NCBI GenBank assembly: GCA_963727635.1
Contig: CAVSHP010000025.1
Coordinates: 62,001-126,000 of the forward strand
Origin: SZUA-36 sp963727635
Lineage (GTDB): Bacteria; Pseudomonadota; Gammaproteobacteria; Xanthomonadales; SZUA-36
Direction: 5' to 3'
Length of the DNA stretch: 64,000 bases
Shown here piece after piece: positions 27,036-35,459 of this stretch; within the stretch, counting starts at the first letter, position 1, and each line of letters opens with the position of its first letter. Under the pieces are notes generated by a model. The model was given only the letters and a program-made list of their open reading frames with translations, did no database searches and was not told the origin of the DNA. The position numbers and the translations under genes are program-made.

Positions 27036-27815
27036 CTAGAAGGTGCCCGGATAAAGACCACCGTCGATCAGCACGTTCTGTGCCGTGATATAGGCGGCGT
27101 GCTGGCTGCAGAGAAAGGCACAGGTGGCGCCGAATTCATCCGGATCACCCGGTCGCGCGGCGCCGATTTTGCCGAACAGGTTCTGCTGGAAGGTCTCCTT
27201 GTCCACGCCGGCCTGTTTGGCGCCCGCGTCGATGACCGACCACAGCCGGTCGGTCGCGATGTAACCGGGCAACAGGTTGTTGATGGTGACATTGTAGCGG
27301 GCCGGTTCCCGCGCAATTCCGGAGATGAAACCGGTCAGACCCGCACGCGCGCCATTGGACAGGCCCAGCACGTTTACCGGCAATTTTACCGCCACACTGG
27401 TGATGTTGACGATACGGCCGAAACGGCGTTCGATCATGCCGTCGAGGCTGCGCCGGATCATGTCGATGGCACTGTACATATTCGCGTTTACGGCATCAAA
27501 CCAGTCTTTTTGATTCCAGTTGCGAAAATCGCCCGGTGCCGGTCCGCCGGCGTTGTTGACCAGGATATCGGGGGCAGGGCAGGCGGCGTAAAGCGCAGTG
27601 CGCCCGTCTTCGGTGGTGACATCGGCGATAACCGCAGTGGCTTTTCCGCCACCGGCGGCATTGATCTCATCGACGGTGGCGTTAAGGGGTCCGCTCGAGC
27701 GTGCACTGACCCAGACGTCAACCCCTTCCGCCGCCAGTGCCTGCGCACAGGCCTTGCCCAGACCCTTGCTCGAAGCGCAAATGATGGCCTTACGGCCGGC
27801 AATTTTCAGATCCAT
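27036..27815 (-). CDS. Short-chain dehydrogenase/reductase lacking the usual Tyr-Lys pair
   Basis: A 259-aa SDR with a Rossmann start AIICASSKGLGKACAQALAA, the NAG motif ILVNNAGGPAPGDF and the Ser in VNITSVAVKLP. Where classical SDRs have YxxxK, this one reads GLSNGARAGL, so the catalytic Tyr and Lys are replaced. The same replacement occurs in a known FabG-like side branch of unclear activity. The start at 27815 (MDLKIAGRKA) is favoured over 27845. It may bind NAD(P) with altered chemistry. It is divergent from a metallo-beta-lactamase-fold gene. Confidence 0.8.
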   Translation of the reverse strand: MDLKIAGRKAIICASSKGLGKACAQALAAEGVDVWVSARSSGPLNATVDEINAAGGGKATAVIADVTTEDGRTALYAACPAPDILVNNAGGPAPGDFRNWNQKDWFDAVNANMYSAIDMIRRSLDGMIERRFGRIVNITSVAVKLPVNVLGLSNGARAGLTGFISGIAREPARYNVTINNLLPGYIATDRLWSVIDAGAKQAGVDKETFQQNLFGKIGAARPGDPDEFGATCAFLCSQHAAYITAQNVLIDGGLYPGTF

Positions 27816-28035
27816 GCGATTCATCCTTCTGTTGGTGCCACCCATCTGAACAAGGTGCAGGTGGCCGAATTGATACCCGGATTATAGCCAGAAACCGCGC
27901 CGCGGGGTCCTGTTTCGGAAACCTTGCGCTTTAAACTCAAGTGGAATGGGATTTGCCGTGGCCAGCATCATGGTGAAGCGGAATTCGGCCATAATATTCG
28001 TACCAACCGCCACCTCCCTCATACATAATAGATCG

Positions 28036-29073
28036 ATGAACACACGTGGTGATCCAGTCAGCTACGAATTTGATTTTCAGCCGGAGCTGGGTGAAGCCGT
28101 CGATATCCTGCCCGGTCTGAAATGGCTGCGTCTGCCGTTGCCGTTCATGCTCGGGCATATCAATGTCTGGCTGCTGCGCGACGGCGACGGCTGGGCCATT
28201 GTCGATACCGGCATCCATACCGAGATCACGCGCAATGCCTGGGAAAACGTGCTTGGCATGCAACTGGACAATGCGCCGGTCACGCGGGTGCTGGTCACCC
28301 ACCTGCACCCGGATCACGCCGGTTGTGCCGGCTGGTTGTGCGAGAAATATGACGTCGAATTGTACATGACCCGCGACGAATACCTGCTGTGCCGCATCCT
28401 GGTCTCGGATACCGGTTTGCCGGCGCCAAAGGAAGGCAGACGCTTCTACCAGGCTGCCGGATTCGTAGAAGAGCACATGACCCGTTACATCGAAATGTTC
28501 GGTTCATTCGGCAAGGTGGTGGCGCAGTTGCCGCAGGCCTATCACCGCCTGTAAGAGGAACGCAGCGTTAAAATAGGCGCACAGACATGGCAGGTCATTA
28601 CCGGGCATGGCCATTCACCCGAGCATGCCTGCCTGTACAACCCCGGGCAAAACGTCCTGATCTCGGGTGACCAGATTCTGCCGACCATTTCGCCCAACGT
28701 GAGCGTTTACCCGACCGAGCCCGCTGCCAATCCACTGGCGGGCTGGTTTGACTCCTTACACCGGATGAAAACCCTGCTGCCGGCCGACGTGCTGGTATTG
28801 CCATCACACGGCAAGCCTTTTCGTGGGGTCATGGGGCGGCTGGATGCATTGATCGAAGAACACCAGTCGGGTCTGGAAAAACTGCGGCAACTGTGTCGCC
28901 AACCGCAACGGGCGGTGGATGTCTTTCCGGTGCTGTTCAAGAGTGAAATCACCGACAGCAACCTGATGATGGCCACTGGCGAGGCCATCGCCCATCTGAA
29001 TTACCTTTGCTTCGAGGGTGAGGTGGGTTTCGAAACCGATCAGGCTGGCGTCCGCTGGTATCAGACCCGGTAA
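28036..29073 (+). CDS. Metallo-beta-lactamase-fold hydrolase interrupted by an in-frame TAA
   Basis: The first part (28036-28554) has the MBL motif THLHPDHAGCAGWL and FMLGHINVWLLRDGDGW. A TAA at 28552-28554 interrupts it after AYHRL. The same frame then continues without a break: VITGHGHSPEHACLYNPG supplies the next metal His, ISGDQILPTISPNVSVYPTE the bridging Asp region, and LPSHGKPFRG the last His, ending at 29073. Read through, it is a 345-codon enzyme of the group found beside fatty-acid oxidation genes. A single base change (for example CAA or AAA to TAA) explains the stop. It is either a recent nonsense mutation or a base error; no readthrough signal was recognised. Confidence 0.7.
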
Positions 29074-29145
29074 TTACCGTCTTGGTGGTCCCGGCCTGAC
29101 CCTGTCAGTGCTGTCAAGGCAGGGCGGGCTTCATCGCCGGCTGAT

Positions 29146-29613
29146 TCAACAGTCCGCGCCATGGCAATACAGCGCAACAAATAACTCGGAGTGGATACGC
29201 CAGGCACCGTCGGTCTTTCTCCAGGCGGCGGTGTACTGTCCGCCATTTTCAAGCTTGCCATTCGCAGTAGTTCTGGAGCCAACCCAGCTGCCACGTTCTA
29301 TGGCCAGCGGATAAGCGTCGCTGATTACGATTTCCGACGGCGTTCTGACATAGACGACATCGGGGTATTGCGCAAAATGCAAGGTGAAGCTCTCGAGGTG
29401 CTCATCACGACTGCGCTCAATTGCGCCCGTGCTAATCGTGATGACATAGTCATCGTCCAGAAAAGATTGCATGGACTCGATGTCATGCCGGGCGATGGCC
29501 TCATTGGATTGCATACGGATTGCCCGTATGGTCTCCGGGCTGTCCTGCGCGCAGAGCGCCGAACCACTCACTGTCATCAAGAGTGTTAAAATAATTGTCC
29601 GGAAAATTTGCAT
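29146..29613 (-). CDS. Secreted SnoaL/NTF2-like (DUF4440-type) protein
   Basis: A 155-aa protein with a signal peptide (MQIFRTIILTLLMTVSGSALC, cleavage near SALCAQD). A NTF2-like alpha+beta domain follows: ETIRAIRMQSNEAIARHDIE, then FLDDDYVITISTG and a closing GGQYTAAWRKTDGAWRIHSE. This is the DUF4440-type pattern. Such domains serve as small-molecule binders or isomerases; no catalytic pair can be named here. The longer frame to 29763 is rejected because the signal peptide starts at 29613. Confidence 0.8.
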   Translation of the reverse strand: MQIFRTIILTLLMTVSGSALCAQDSPETIRAIRMQSNEAIARHDIESMQSFLDDDYVITISTGAIERSRDEHLESFTLHFAQYPDVVYVRTPSEIVISDAYPLAIERGSWVGSRTTANGKLENGGQYTAAWRKTDGAWRIHSELFVALYCHGADC

Positions 29614-29683
29614 AGTGTCCCCCAGCCAGTGATCTCTCACTATAGCGTAAAGCGTCCATTTTGGCCGTTTCCAGCAACGCGTA

Positions 29684-29944
29684 GTGTCAAAAATAACACA
29701 TACTGCATGGCCGCTGGCAGTTATACGTAGTGGAGATTCCGAGGTTCCGTTTTGCGCCGGCAAGTATCACGTTCGTTATTTCTACGATAGCAGCAAGTTT
29801 TCTGATGAATACGACTTGATCATTGACAAGACCGAAGATGTGTACAGCGCCTTTTGGCTGGTGGATGGCGAAACACGCGCCATTGGTGTCGGCATGGAAG
29901 TTGAGAACGGGCTCGCGATCGGTTGGCGCAGAGTCACTAATTGA
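29684..29944 (+). CDS. Small hypothetical protein, start uncertain
   Basis: The C-terminal ~60 codons (YHVRYFYDSSKFSDEYDLII, then VYSAFWLVDGETRAIGVGME) have the composition of a real folded beta-rich domain. The first ~25 codons, from a GTG, do not. No ribosome-binding site is clear and I do not recognise the family. It may be a gene fragment whose upstream part was lost. Confidence 0.4.
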   Translation: MSKITHTAWPLAVIRSGDSEVPFCAGKYHVRYFYDSSKFSDEYDLIIDKTEDVYSAFWLVDGETRAIGVGMEVENGLAIGWRRVTN

Positions 29945-30188
29945 TCTGCTGGCAAACGGCCATGAACAGAACTTTGCCGGCAGATGTATTTCGACCCAGA
30001 GCAAGACATCGGTTTTTCTCAAATGCTGTCGTGAACATTGGAGCTTCGCAATCAGTAACTGCCTATAACAGCAAACGGACAGAAGGAGATTCTTCTTGAT
30101 GCAAGTACAGTCTGTGTTCGCATTGCCCAAAATCAAAAAAAGGTATTAATATATAAATTTGGGGGGACGTAAATACCGGGAGATTGAA

Positions 30189-30506
30189 ATGAAAACCTTT
30201 CTACTGATTACAGGAAGTGGCCCCCTGATGATTCTTACTTCGCATAAAAGCATCGAGAATTCAATTTTACTGGATAAACTGCTGGCAAAGGGAATTGATA
30301 AGTTCATTGCCTATGAGGTTCCATTCGATTTGGCAAAGCAACGTTATGGTTGGCATTTCAATGTGGTCGCCAATGACCTGCACGAGGCCGACGATTTGCG
30401 GGTGCTGGACTATAATGGCGATCGGGCTTTCAGACTTTTCAGTTTCAGCGAGCTAGGCAAGGCCCATATCCATGAACCAGCTACCCAGGGACAAGCGGTC
30501 GCTTAA
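30189..30506 (+). CDS. Hypothetical cytosolic protein
   Basis: From the ATG at 30189 a 105-aa soluble protein starts MKTFLLITGSGPLMILTSHK. It then has IENSILLDKLLAKGIDKFIA and AKQRYGWHFNVVANDLHE, and resembles small conserved proteins annotated only as cytosolic protein. No catalytic motif is visible. The region just upstream is AT-rich and could hold the promoter. Its last codons overlap, on the opposite strand, a remnant of the GTWW-type beta domain. Confidence 0.6.
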   Translation: MKTFLLITGSGPLMILTSHKSIENSILLDKLLAKGIDKFIAYEVPFDLAKQRYGWHFNVVANDLHEADDLRVLDYNGDRAFRLFSFSELGKAHIHEPATQGQAVA

Positions 30507-30758
30507 AACCCGGGAGTTGAAGCTCTCTCACATCAAGGTCCGGCACAATCTTGATATCGGCAGGCGGAAGTTCGGTGTCGTAGGTGAACCATGCCAACGA
30601 TACCGCACCCAGATCAGGAAACACCGTAATAAAAAAAACTGGCCTCTTGTTTCAGGGCTGTACCATGCGCTGTTCATGCCGGGGTTTATCTGGAAGTTTT
30701 CGGGTAATTCGTACGCGAATGCGATTCCCCTGTTTTCGAATCTGCCCAAGTCTTCCAA
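30481..30758 (-). pseudogene. Remnant of the beta-rich domain also found at the cytochrome C-terminus, frameshifted
   Basis: On the minus strand FAYELPENFQINPGMNSAWY plus SPETRGQ is in one frame. After a run of eight T bases near 30631 the match continues in another: VFPDLGAVSLAWFTYDTELP, then PPADIKIVPDLDV, ending at TAG (30483-30481). The INPGxxxxWYxPxTxGQGFxxxVFP and AWFTYDT pattern is the same domain type that closes the first gene of the window. There is no N-terminal part. Probably a remnant, though the homopolymer makes the frameshift itself suspect. Confidence 0.5.
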
Positions 30759-30881
30759 TACGTGAGCGATGACCGCGTGGCCCGAATCGAGCGCAGCCGC
30801 GGTAGGTTTGGGTCCTGATTGAATACCTGCAAGAAGGCCTAAGCGTATAGGATAGCGCCCGTTAGGTGATATTATCTCAGT

Positions 30882-31724
30882 ATGAAAAAAAGAATTGCCG
30901 TTCTAACGTTGGAACACGCAGGTGACATAGAAAAAACCAGCGCAATGCTGACGTATTTGCTCGGCATCTGGAGGCAGCAGGGTTTCAAAATCGACGTATA
31001 TCAAGGGATTAACCAGGATTTTGAAGCGGATGTCGTTTTTTCACATATCGATCTCACCGTCGTTCCCGACGACTACTCCGAATTTCTGGACAGGTTCCCC
31101 GTTGTGATAAACAGAAGGGCCAGCGACATATCAAAGCGATTGATCAGCCGCAACCTGCTGTCACGGGATGATGCTTATGACGGCCCCGTAATCGTGAAAA
31201 CAGATGAGAATTATGGCGGCGTTCCGGAGTTGCTTCACAAGCAGCATACAGGGAAGATTCAAAACATCGCCACGTATCAACGCCCGTGGCGGCGTACGGA
31301 ATTTCTCGACACCTACAATTACCCGGTCTTTGACACCATCAGGGAAGTACCACATGGCGTTTGGAAGAACAAAAATCTGATCGTCGAGAAATTTCTACCT
31401 GAAATCGACGCCGATGGCAATTTTCGCCTGCGCTATTGGTTGTTCCTGGGCAACAAGGGTCTCGGGACATGTCATATCTCACCGAACCCGATTGTGAAGG
31501 ACACTGACAGCAACAGCATCAACATCGAGGGCGTACCTGTAGCGCTCAGGTCCCTGCGCGACGAATTCGGCATCGACTATGGAAGAATGGATTACGCAAT
31601 GGTTGATGGCAAGCCGGTTGTCTACGACATCAATACCACGCCTGCCACCAGGAACATGTTCATTGACCTTATCGGTGACAGGCTACTCGAATTGGCCGAC
31701 GGGATAGGTTATTACATCAATTGA
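30882..31724 (+). CDS. ATP-grasp-like protein of unknown substrate
   Basis: A 280-aa protein starting MKKRIAVLTLEHAGDIEKTS. Central DGPVIVKTDENYGGVPELL looks like the ATP-binding strand with its Lys. KNLIVEKFLPEIDADGNFRL is the hinge, and GIDYGRMDYAMVDGKPVVYD followed by INTTP matches the Mg-binding end of ATP-grasp ligases. Such proteins join carboxylates to amines or thiols. I cannot name a product. No obvious operon partner lies on the same strand; the convergent neighbour is a hydroxyacid dehydrogenase. Confidence 0.65.
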   Translation: MKKRIAVLTLEHAGDIEKTSAMLTYLLGIWRQQGFKIDVYQGINQDFEADVVFSHIDLTVVPDDYSEFLDRFPVVINRRASDISKRLISRNLLSRDDAYDGPVIVKTDENYGGVPELLHKQHTGKIQNIATYQRPWRRTEFLDTYNYPVFDTIREVPHGVWKNKNLIVEKFLPEIDADGNFRLRYWLFLGNKGLGTCHISPNPIVKDTDSNSINIEGVPVALRSLRDEFGIDYGRMDYAMVDGKPVVYDINTTPATRNMFIDLIGDRLLELADGIGYYIN

Positions 31725-31760
31725 AATGCACTCATGGCTGGGGTCTGGAATATTCGCCGC

Positions 31761-32714
31761 TTATCCCAAATCCTTCTTTTGTACCTGGTGAAGCAGTGGT
31801 TTCCCCTCCAGGTAACGCTGTAGGTTCTCATGCCAGATTTTTGCGACCCTTGCCTGGTAAAGCGGAGATACTCCAGCATTGTGCGGTGTGATGAAAACAT
31901 TGTCGTATGACCAGAGTTCATCATCCGATGGCCAGGGCTCGACAGTCATGACATCCAGTAAGGCCTGTAGTGTTTTCCGTTCTTTCAGCGCACCTTTGAG
32001 CGCATCAATATTGATTATGCCACCTCTGGAAACATTGATGAGAATGGCCGAATCCTTGAGTAAATCGAGTTCTGTCGCGTCGATCATGTGCGTGGTTTCA
32101 GGCAATAGCGGCAGGGCCAGCACAATGATGTCAGCTTTGTGGAGGTAATCGTGCAATTGATCCGGGCCACTGGTCTCATCCACGTCCTGTGTGTCAACCG
32201 GATTTTTTCTGATGCCCAGTACTCGCATGCCGAAGGACCTGGCTATTTTTGCCACTCGACGGCCGATAGAACCGAGGCCTATTACCAGGATTGTTTTGTC
32301 AGTCAGGCTTTCCAGTTGCACCATTTCCCAAGTTGCCTGGAGGTGCTGATAGTGTAGCTGTCTGAGCCGCTTTATGGACCAGAAAATAGCTGCAAAGACA
32401 AACTCGGTCACTTCCGGGGCATTCGTGCCAGGGGAACGACTAATGAGGATATCCCTGTCCAGCAGTGTTTGATAGAAATCCTCGGAAATGCCGGAATCCT
32501 CGGTATGTACCCACTTCAGGTTTGGTGTTTTGAGGAGAAGTGCTTTGAACTCCGGGCCATAAGATTTTCCTGCAAGCACCGCGATCGAATCTCCATGAAC
32601 AGGCTGTTTAAAGGGTTGACCCGCTTTGATGAGTATCCAGTTGTCGTTTTTGAGGAGGCTCTTGGTACCGTCACCGAATTGATCAAAAAAATCACTCCCC
32701 GCAAGCACATTCAT
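31761..32714 (-). CDS. D-isomer-specific 2-hydroxyacid dehydrogenase
   Basis: A 317-aa NAD(P)-dependent enzyme that reduces 2-oxoacids to D-2-hydroxyacids. The nucleotide-binding motif is TILVIGLGSIGRRVAKIARS. The catalytic Arg is in INVSRGGIINIDAL, the Glu in DVMTVEPWPSDDE and the His in FITPHNAGVSPLYQ. All three catalytic positions are kept. The physiological acid is unknown, with the glyoxylate/hydroxypyruvate-reductase-like branch closest by eye. Transcribed alone from the AT-rich 32.7-33.1 kb interval. Confidence 0.9.
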   Translation of the reverse strand: MNVLAGSDFFDQFGDGTKSLLKNDNWILIKAGQPFKQPVHGDSIAVLAGKSYGPEFKALLLKTPNLKWVHTEDSGISEDFYQTLLDRDILISRSPGTNAPEVTEFVFAAIFWSIKRLRQLHYQHLQATWEMVQLESLTDKTILVIGLGSIGRRVAKIARSFGMRVLGIRKNPVDTQDVDETSGPDQLHDYLHKADIIVLALPLLPETTHMIDATELDLLKDSAILINVSRGGIINIDALKGALKERKTLQALLDVMTVEPWPSDDELWSYDNVFITPHNAGVSPLYQARVAKIWHENLQRYLEGKPLLHQVQKKDLG

Positions 32715-33070
32715 CTATTTTCTAAAACCGTTAGGCGACCATTGAAAGCCAGAGTGTAGGTAGCATAGACGCTATATTGCAAGAAATTGCAAATTTTAGT
32801 TTAGGGGATTGGCAACTTGTGGCCGGTTCCAGTTCATCGAGTCGCTGAAAAACACACCTGGCGTTTAGCTGCTTACTGACAGCAAGCGGCACAATGGGAA
32901 ACCTCACGTTAGAAGTGGCTTTAAAAAACCAGAGCAGGTCAAAAACGACTAGAAGCGGTCTTACCAACTTGCTGTGCCTTACTGTATTTTAGATCCTCAT
33001 TCCGCTTGACGTACACATGGTTCATCATTAGGTTCTGAACGACCTTGACACACATATTGGTGCAACAAAA
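32715..33070. other. AT-rich intergenic interval
   Basis: About 355 bases between divergent genes with no credible ORF, hairpin or RNA gene. It presumably holds the promoter of the hydroxyacid dehydrogenase gene. A GTTAGGC heptamer at 32730 was checked as an integron core and rejected. Confidence 0.6.
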
Positions 33071-33400
33071 ATGACAAACATAACCTGCGCAGCATGTAAA
33101 AAAGAGATCGAAACACGGCAGGATTTGGCTGTCGTTGGGCGTTCTTTTGTCACCTATCATCGAAAGTGCTTTAAAAGATCCAGGGGCATTTACCGGTTCT
33201 ACTCCGGATACTCAATTAACAGTCTGGCTATTTGGGTGATACTCGTCTTGTTAAACACAGCACTTTGGGCAACCTATGTTTTCTTTAGCGCGCCGTTAAA
33301 GGAAACATTATATTTTTCTTTATTTTTATTGGTTCTTTTTATAGGTTTTAGACTCATCTCCTTTTTTGGCTACGAGATAAAACTGCCCAAAAAGCAGTGA
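33071..33400 (+). CDS. Small zinc-ribbon-like protein with two membrane helices
   Basis: A 109-aa protein. Its N-terminal CAACKKEIETRQDL with a later YHRKCF looks like a treble-clef or LIM-like metal site (C-x2-C ... H-x2-C). Two adjacent hydrophobic helices follow (residues about 52-72 and 79-98) and a basic tail KLPKKQ. The gene is notably more AT-rich than its neighbours, which may mean transfer. Function unknown. Confidence 0.6.
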   Translation: MTNITCAACKKEIETRQDLAVVGRSFVTYHRKCFKRSRGIYRFYSGYSINSLAIWVILVLLNTALWATYVFFSAPLKETLYFSLFLLVLFIGFRLISFFGYEIKLPKKQ

Positions 33401-33457
33401 GCATGCAACGATCTGTTTTTGTTTTCTATTTTTCAAATCTACTATATTCGTTATTTC

Positions 33458-33484
33458 ATATATATGTATAAGCGTATATAATAG
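33458..33484. promoter_or_regulatory. Candidate ArsR operator dyad overlapping the arsR promoter
   Basis: An AT-rich imperfect dyad (ATATATGTATA, then AGCGTATATAAT) ends six bases before the arsR start codon. ArsR/SmtB repressors bind such AT-rich interrupted palindromes in their own promoters. Its position fits autoregulation, but it is unproven. Confidence 0.4.
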
Positions 33485-33489
33485 TCATC

Positions 33490-33837
33490 ATGATAAAGCC
33501 TGATTCGCTGTTCAGCATATTTTCCGATCCGACCCGGCTAAGGGCGCTCATGCTGATTCAATCTGAAGGTGAAGCCTGTGTCTGTGAACTCACGTTTGCG
33601 TTGCAGGAGTCGCAACCCAAGATTTCCCGCCACCTGGCATTGATGCGGGATATGGGGATTGTCGAATCACGCCGGGAGGGGACCTGGATGCACTATCGAA
33701 TCAGCGACTCTCTGCCAAAATGGTCAAAGGAAATTATCGGGCAGGTACATGCCCGCTTAACAACGATTAGTCCCTACCGGGAAGATAAAAAGCAATTGAA
33801 ACAAATGAGCAACCGCCCGGAGAGAAGCTGTGGCTGA
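33490..33837 (+). CDS. ArsR-family transcriptional repressor
   Basis: A 115-aa winged-helix regulator. It has LFSIFSDPTRLRALMLIQSE, the metalloid-site motif EACVCELTFALQESQPKISR on the recognition helices, and RREGTWMHYRISDSLPKW in the wing. The CVC pair is the classical As(III)/Sb(III) site of ArsR. It likely represses the operon and is released by arsenite or a related thiophilic ligand. Its stop overlaps the GTG start of the permease gene by eight bases. Confidence 0.88.
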   Translation: MIKPDSLFSIFSDPTRLRALMLIQSEGEACVCELTFALQESQPKISRHLALMRDMGIVESRREGTWMHYRISDSLPKWSKEIIGQVHARLTTISPYREDKKQLKQMSNRPERSCG

Positions 33838-35191
33838 AAGCACCAACATCGCTGTGCAAAAGCACCGGGGTATATTCGGTCAACTGGCTTCGCTCTACCG
33901 TGAGAACCGGGAACAGGGTCATCTGCTGCTTTTCATCCTCGGCGTTTTCCTGGTCATCTATTTTATGCCGGCGGGATCTGCGCGCTTTGACAATGCGATA
34001 CTTGAAGCAGTACGCCTGACCAGCTGGTATGCCCGGGAGCATGTCATTCTTTGCCTGCTCCCCGCATTCGTCATTGCCGGCGCCATGTCGGTATATATCA
34101 GCCAGGGCTCAGTGTTACGTTATCTTGGCCCGCAGGCATCGAAGCCGATTGCACTTAGTGTGGCTTCGGTCTCGGGCACTTTGCTTGCTGTTTGTTCCTG
34201 TACGGTTTTACCGCTGTTCGGGGGTATCTACAAACGCGGAGCAGGGCTGGGGGCGGCGATCGCATTTCTGTATTCGGGTCCGGCGATTAATATCATGGCA
34301 ATTGTCGTTACGGCCAAGGTGCTGGGACCTGAACTGGGTATTGCACGGGCAGTTGGCGCTATTGTTTTCGCCGTGGTTATTGGCGCAATCATGCACCTGA
34401 TCTACCGCAAAGAAGAGTCTTCCAGGGCACAATTACCCGCTCCCGGGTTTGAAGCCGGTGAGGCTGAAAAACCGCTGGGCATCGTGGTGGCTTTCTTTGC
34501 CCTGATGATCGGCATCCTGGTTTTTGCCAACTGGGCCGCGGCTGACAGTTCTGCCTGGATGCGGGTTTATGCATGGAAGTGGCAGATCACTTCATTGCTG
34601 GCAGTCCTGTTTGCCGCATTACTGGTCTTGAAGTGGAAATGGTCCGCCAAACACTTGCTGATCCTGGCTGGCCTTGTCGTGTCCAGTGCCTTGCTGTTTC
34701 CGAATACTCCGCAACTGCCGTTTGCGATTGGCGCCATCGGACTCTTATTGATCGCCGCAACAAGCGAACACGATCAGGAGTGGGCTGCTGAAACCTGGAG
34801 CTTCACAAAGCAGATCATGCCATTGCTGCTCGGTGGTGTGTTTGTTGCCGGACTACTTCTGGGCCGACCCGGTTATGAGGGCTTGATCCCATCGGAATGG
34901 GTCAGCATGGCGGTCGGTGATAACTCCCTGCTATCTACGCTGGTGGCATCCATACTGGGTGCATTCATGTATTTTTCCACCTTGACCGAAGTCCCTATTG
35001 TTGAAGGCCTGCTCGGTGCGGGCATGGGCAAAGGGCCAGCCCTGGCCCTATTGCTGGCTGGCCCGGCGCTTTCATTGCCAAGCATGCTGGTTATACGGTC
35101 AATTCTCGGCACTGAAAAAACAGTGGTTTATTGTTGCCTGGTGGTCGTGATGGCCACGGCAACTGGCTATGGTTACGGAAATTTCTGGTAA
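33830..35191 (+). CDS. ArsP/DUF318-type permease
   Basis: A 453-aa membrane protein of the permease family that includes ArsP. It has the AVCSCTVLPLFGGIYKRGAG motif, whose CSC pair is characteristic, and AIAFLYSGPAINIMAIVVTA. A second inverted half carries YFSTLTEVPIVEGLLGAGMG, and about ten helices are visible. Family members export trivalent organoarsenicals or are of unknown substrate. The GTG start inside the end of arsR and the following thioredoxin-like gene define a three-gene operon. Confidence 0.85.
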   Translation: MAESTNIAVQKHRGIFGQLASLYRENREQGHLLLFILGVFLVIYFMPAGSARFDNAILEAVRLTSWYAREHVILCLLPAFVIAGAMSVYISQGSVLRYLGPQASKPIALSVASVSGTLLAVCSCTVLPLFGGIYKRGAGLGAAIAFLYSGPAINIMAIVVTAKVLGPELGIARAVGAIVFAVVIGAIMHLIYRKEESSRAQLPAPGFEAGEAEKPLGIVVAFFALMIGILVFANWAAADSSAWMRVYAWKWQITSLLAVLFAALLVLKWKWSAKHLLILAGLVVSSALLFPNTPQLPFAIGAIGLLLIAATSEHDQEWAAETWSFTKQIMPLLLGGVFVAGLLLGRPGYEGLIPSEWVSMAVGDNSLLSTLVASILGAFMYFSTLTEVPIVEGLLGAGMGKGPALALLLAGPALSLPSMLVIRSILGTEKTVVYCCLVVVMATATGYGYGNFW

Positions 35192-35212
35192 ACGAAAAAG
35201 AAAGGCATCGAT

Positions 35213-35443
35213 ATGAAACTCAAAATTTATGGAAGCGGTTGTAGCAAGTGTAATTTGCTTACCGAACACGCAGAAACTGCAGCCCGGGAACTGGGCATCA
35301 GCTATGAACTGGAAAAAGTAACCGACATAAACAGCATCATTGATGCGGGTGTTATTCGTACGCCCGCATTGGCGGTAAACGACGTACTTGTGGTCGTGGG
35401 TCAGGTTCCAAGTGCGGAAAAGATAAAACAATACATGGCTTAG
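35213..35443 (+). CDS. Small thioredoxin-fold redox protein (MTH895-like)
   Basis: A 76-aa redox-active disulphide protein with CSKC at the N-terminal helix (YGSGCSKCNLLTEHAETAAR) and the cis-Pro region VIRTPALAVNDVLVVVGQVP. An AAAGAAAGG ribosome-binding region precedes the ATG. It lies 21 bases after the permease gene. The arsR-permease-thioredoxin order recurs in many bacteria and suggests that the protein reduces or hands over the permease substrate. Confidence 0.87.
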   Translation: MKLKIYGSGCSKCNLLTEHAETAARELGISYELEKVTDINSIIDAGVIRTPALAVNDVLVVVGQVPSAEKIKQYMA

Positions 35444-35459
35444 TGCGGGGCCGGGAGCA

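Noticed and set aside
26898..27887. A 329-codon plus-strand ORF
   Set aside because: Antisense to the SDR gene; the SDR reading has clear cofactor motifs and this one has none.
30861..30867. GTTAGGT heptamer upstream of the ATP-grasp gene as an attC core
   Set aside because: The nearest left-core-like GCCTAAG is only about 30 bases away, too short for an attC site, and misses a conserved base.
32730..32736. GTTAGGC heptamer as a fourth integron core site
   Set aside because: No RYYYAAC partner at the right distance on either strand and no foldable arms.
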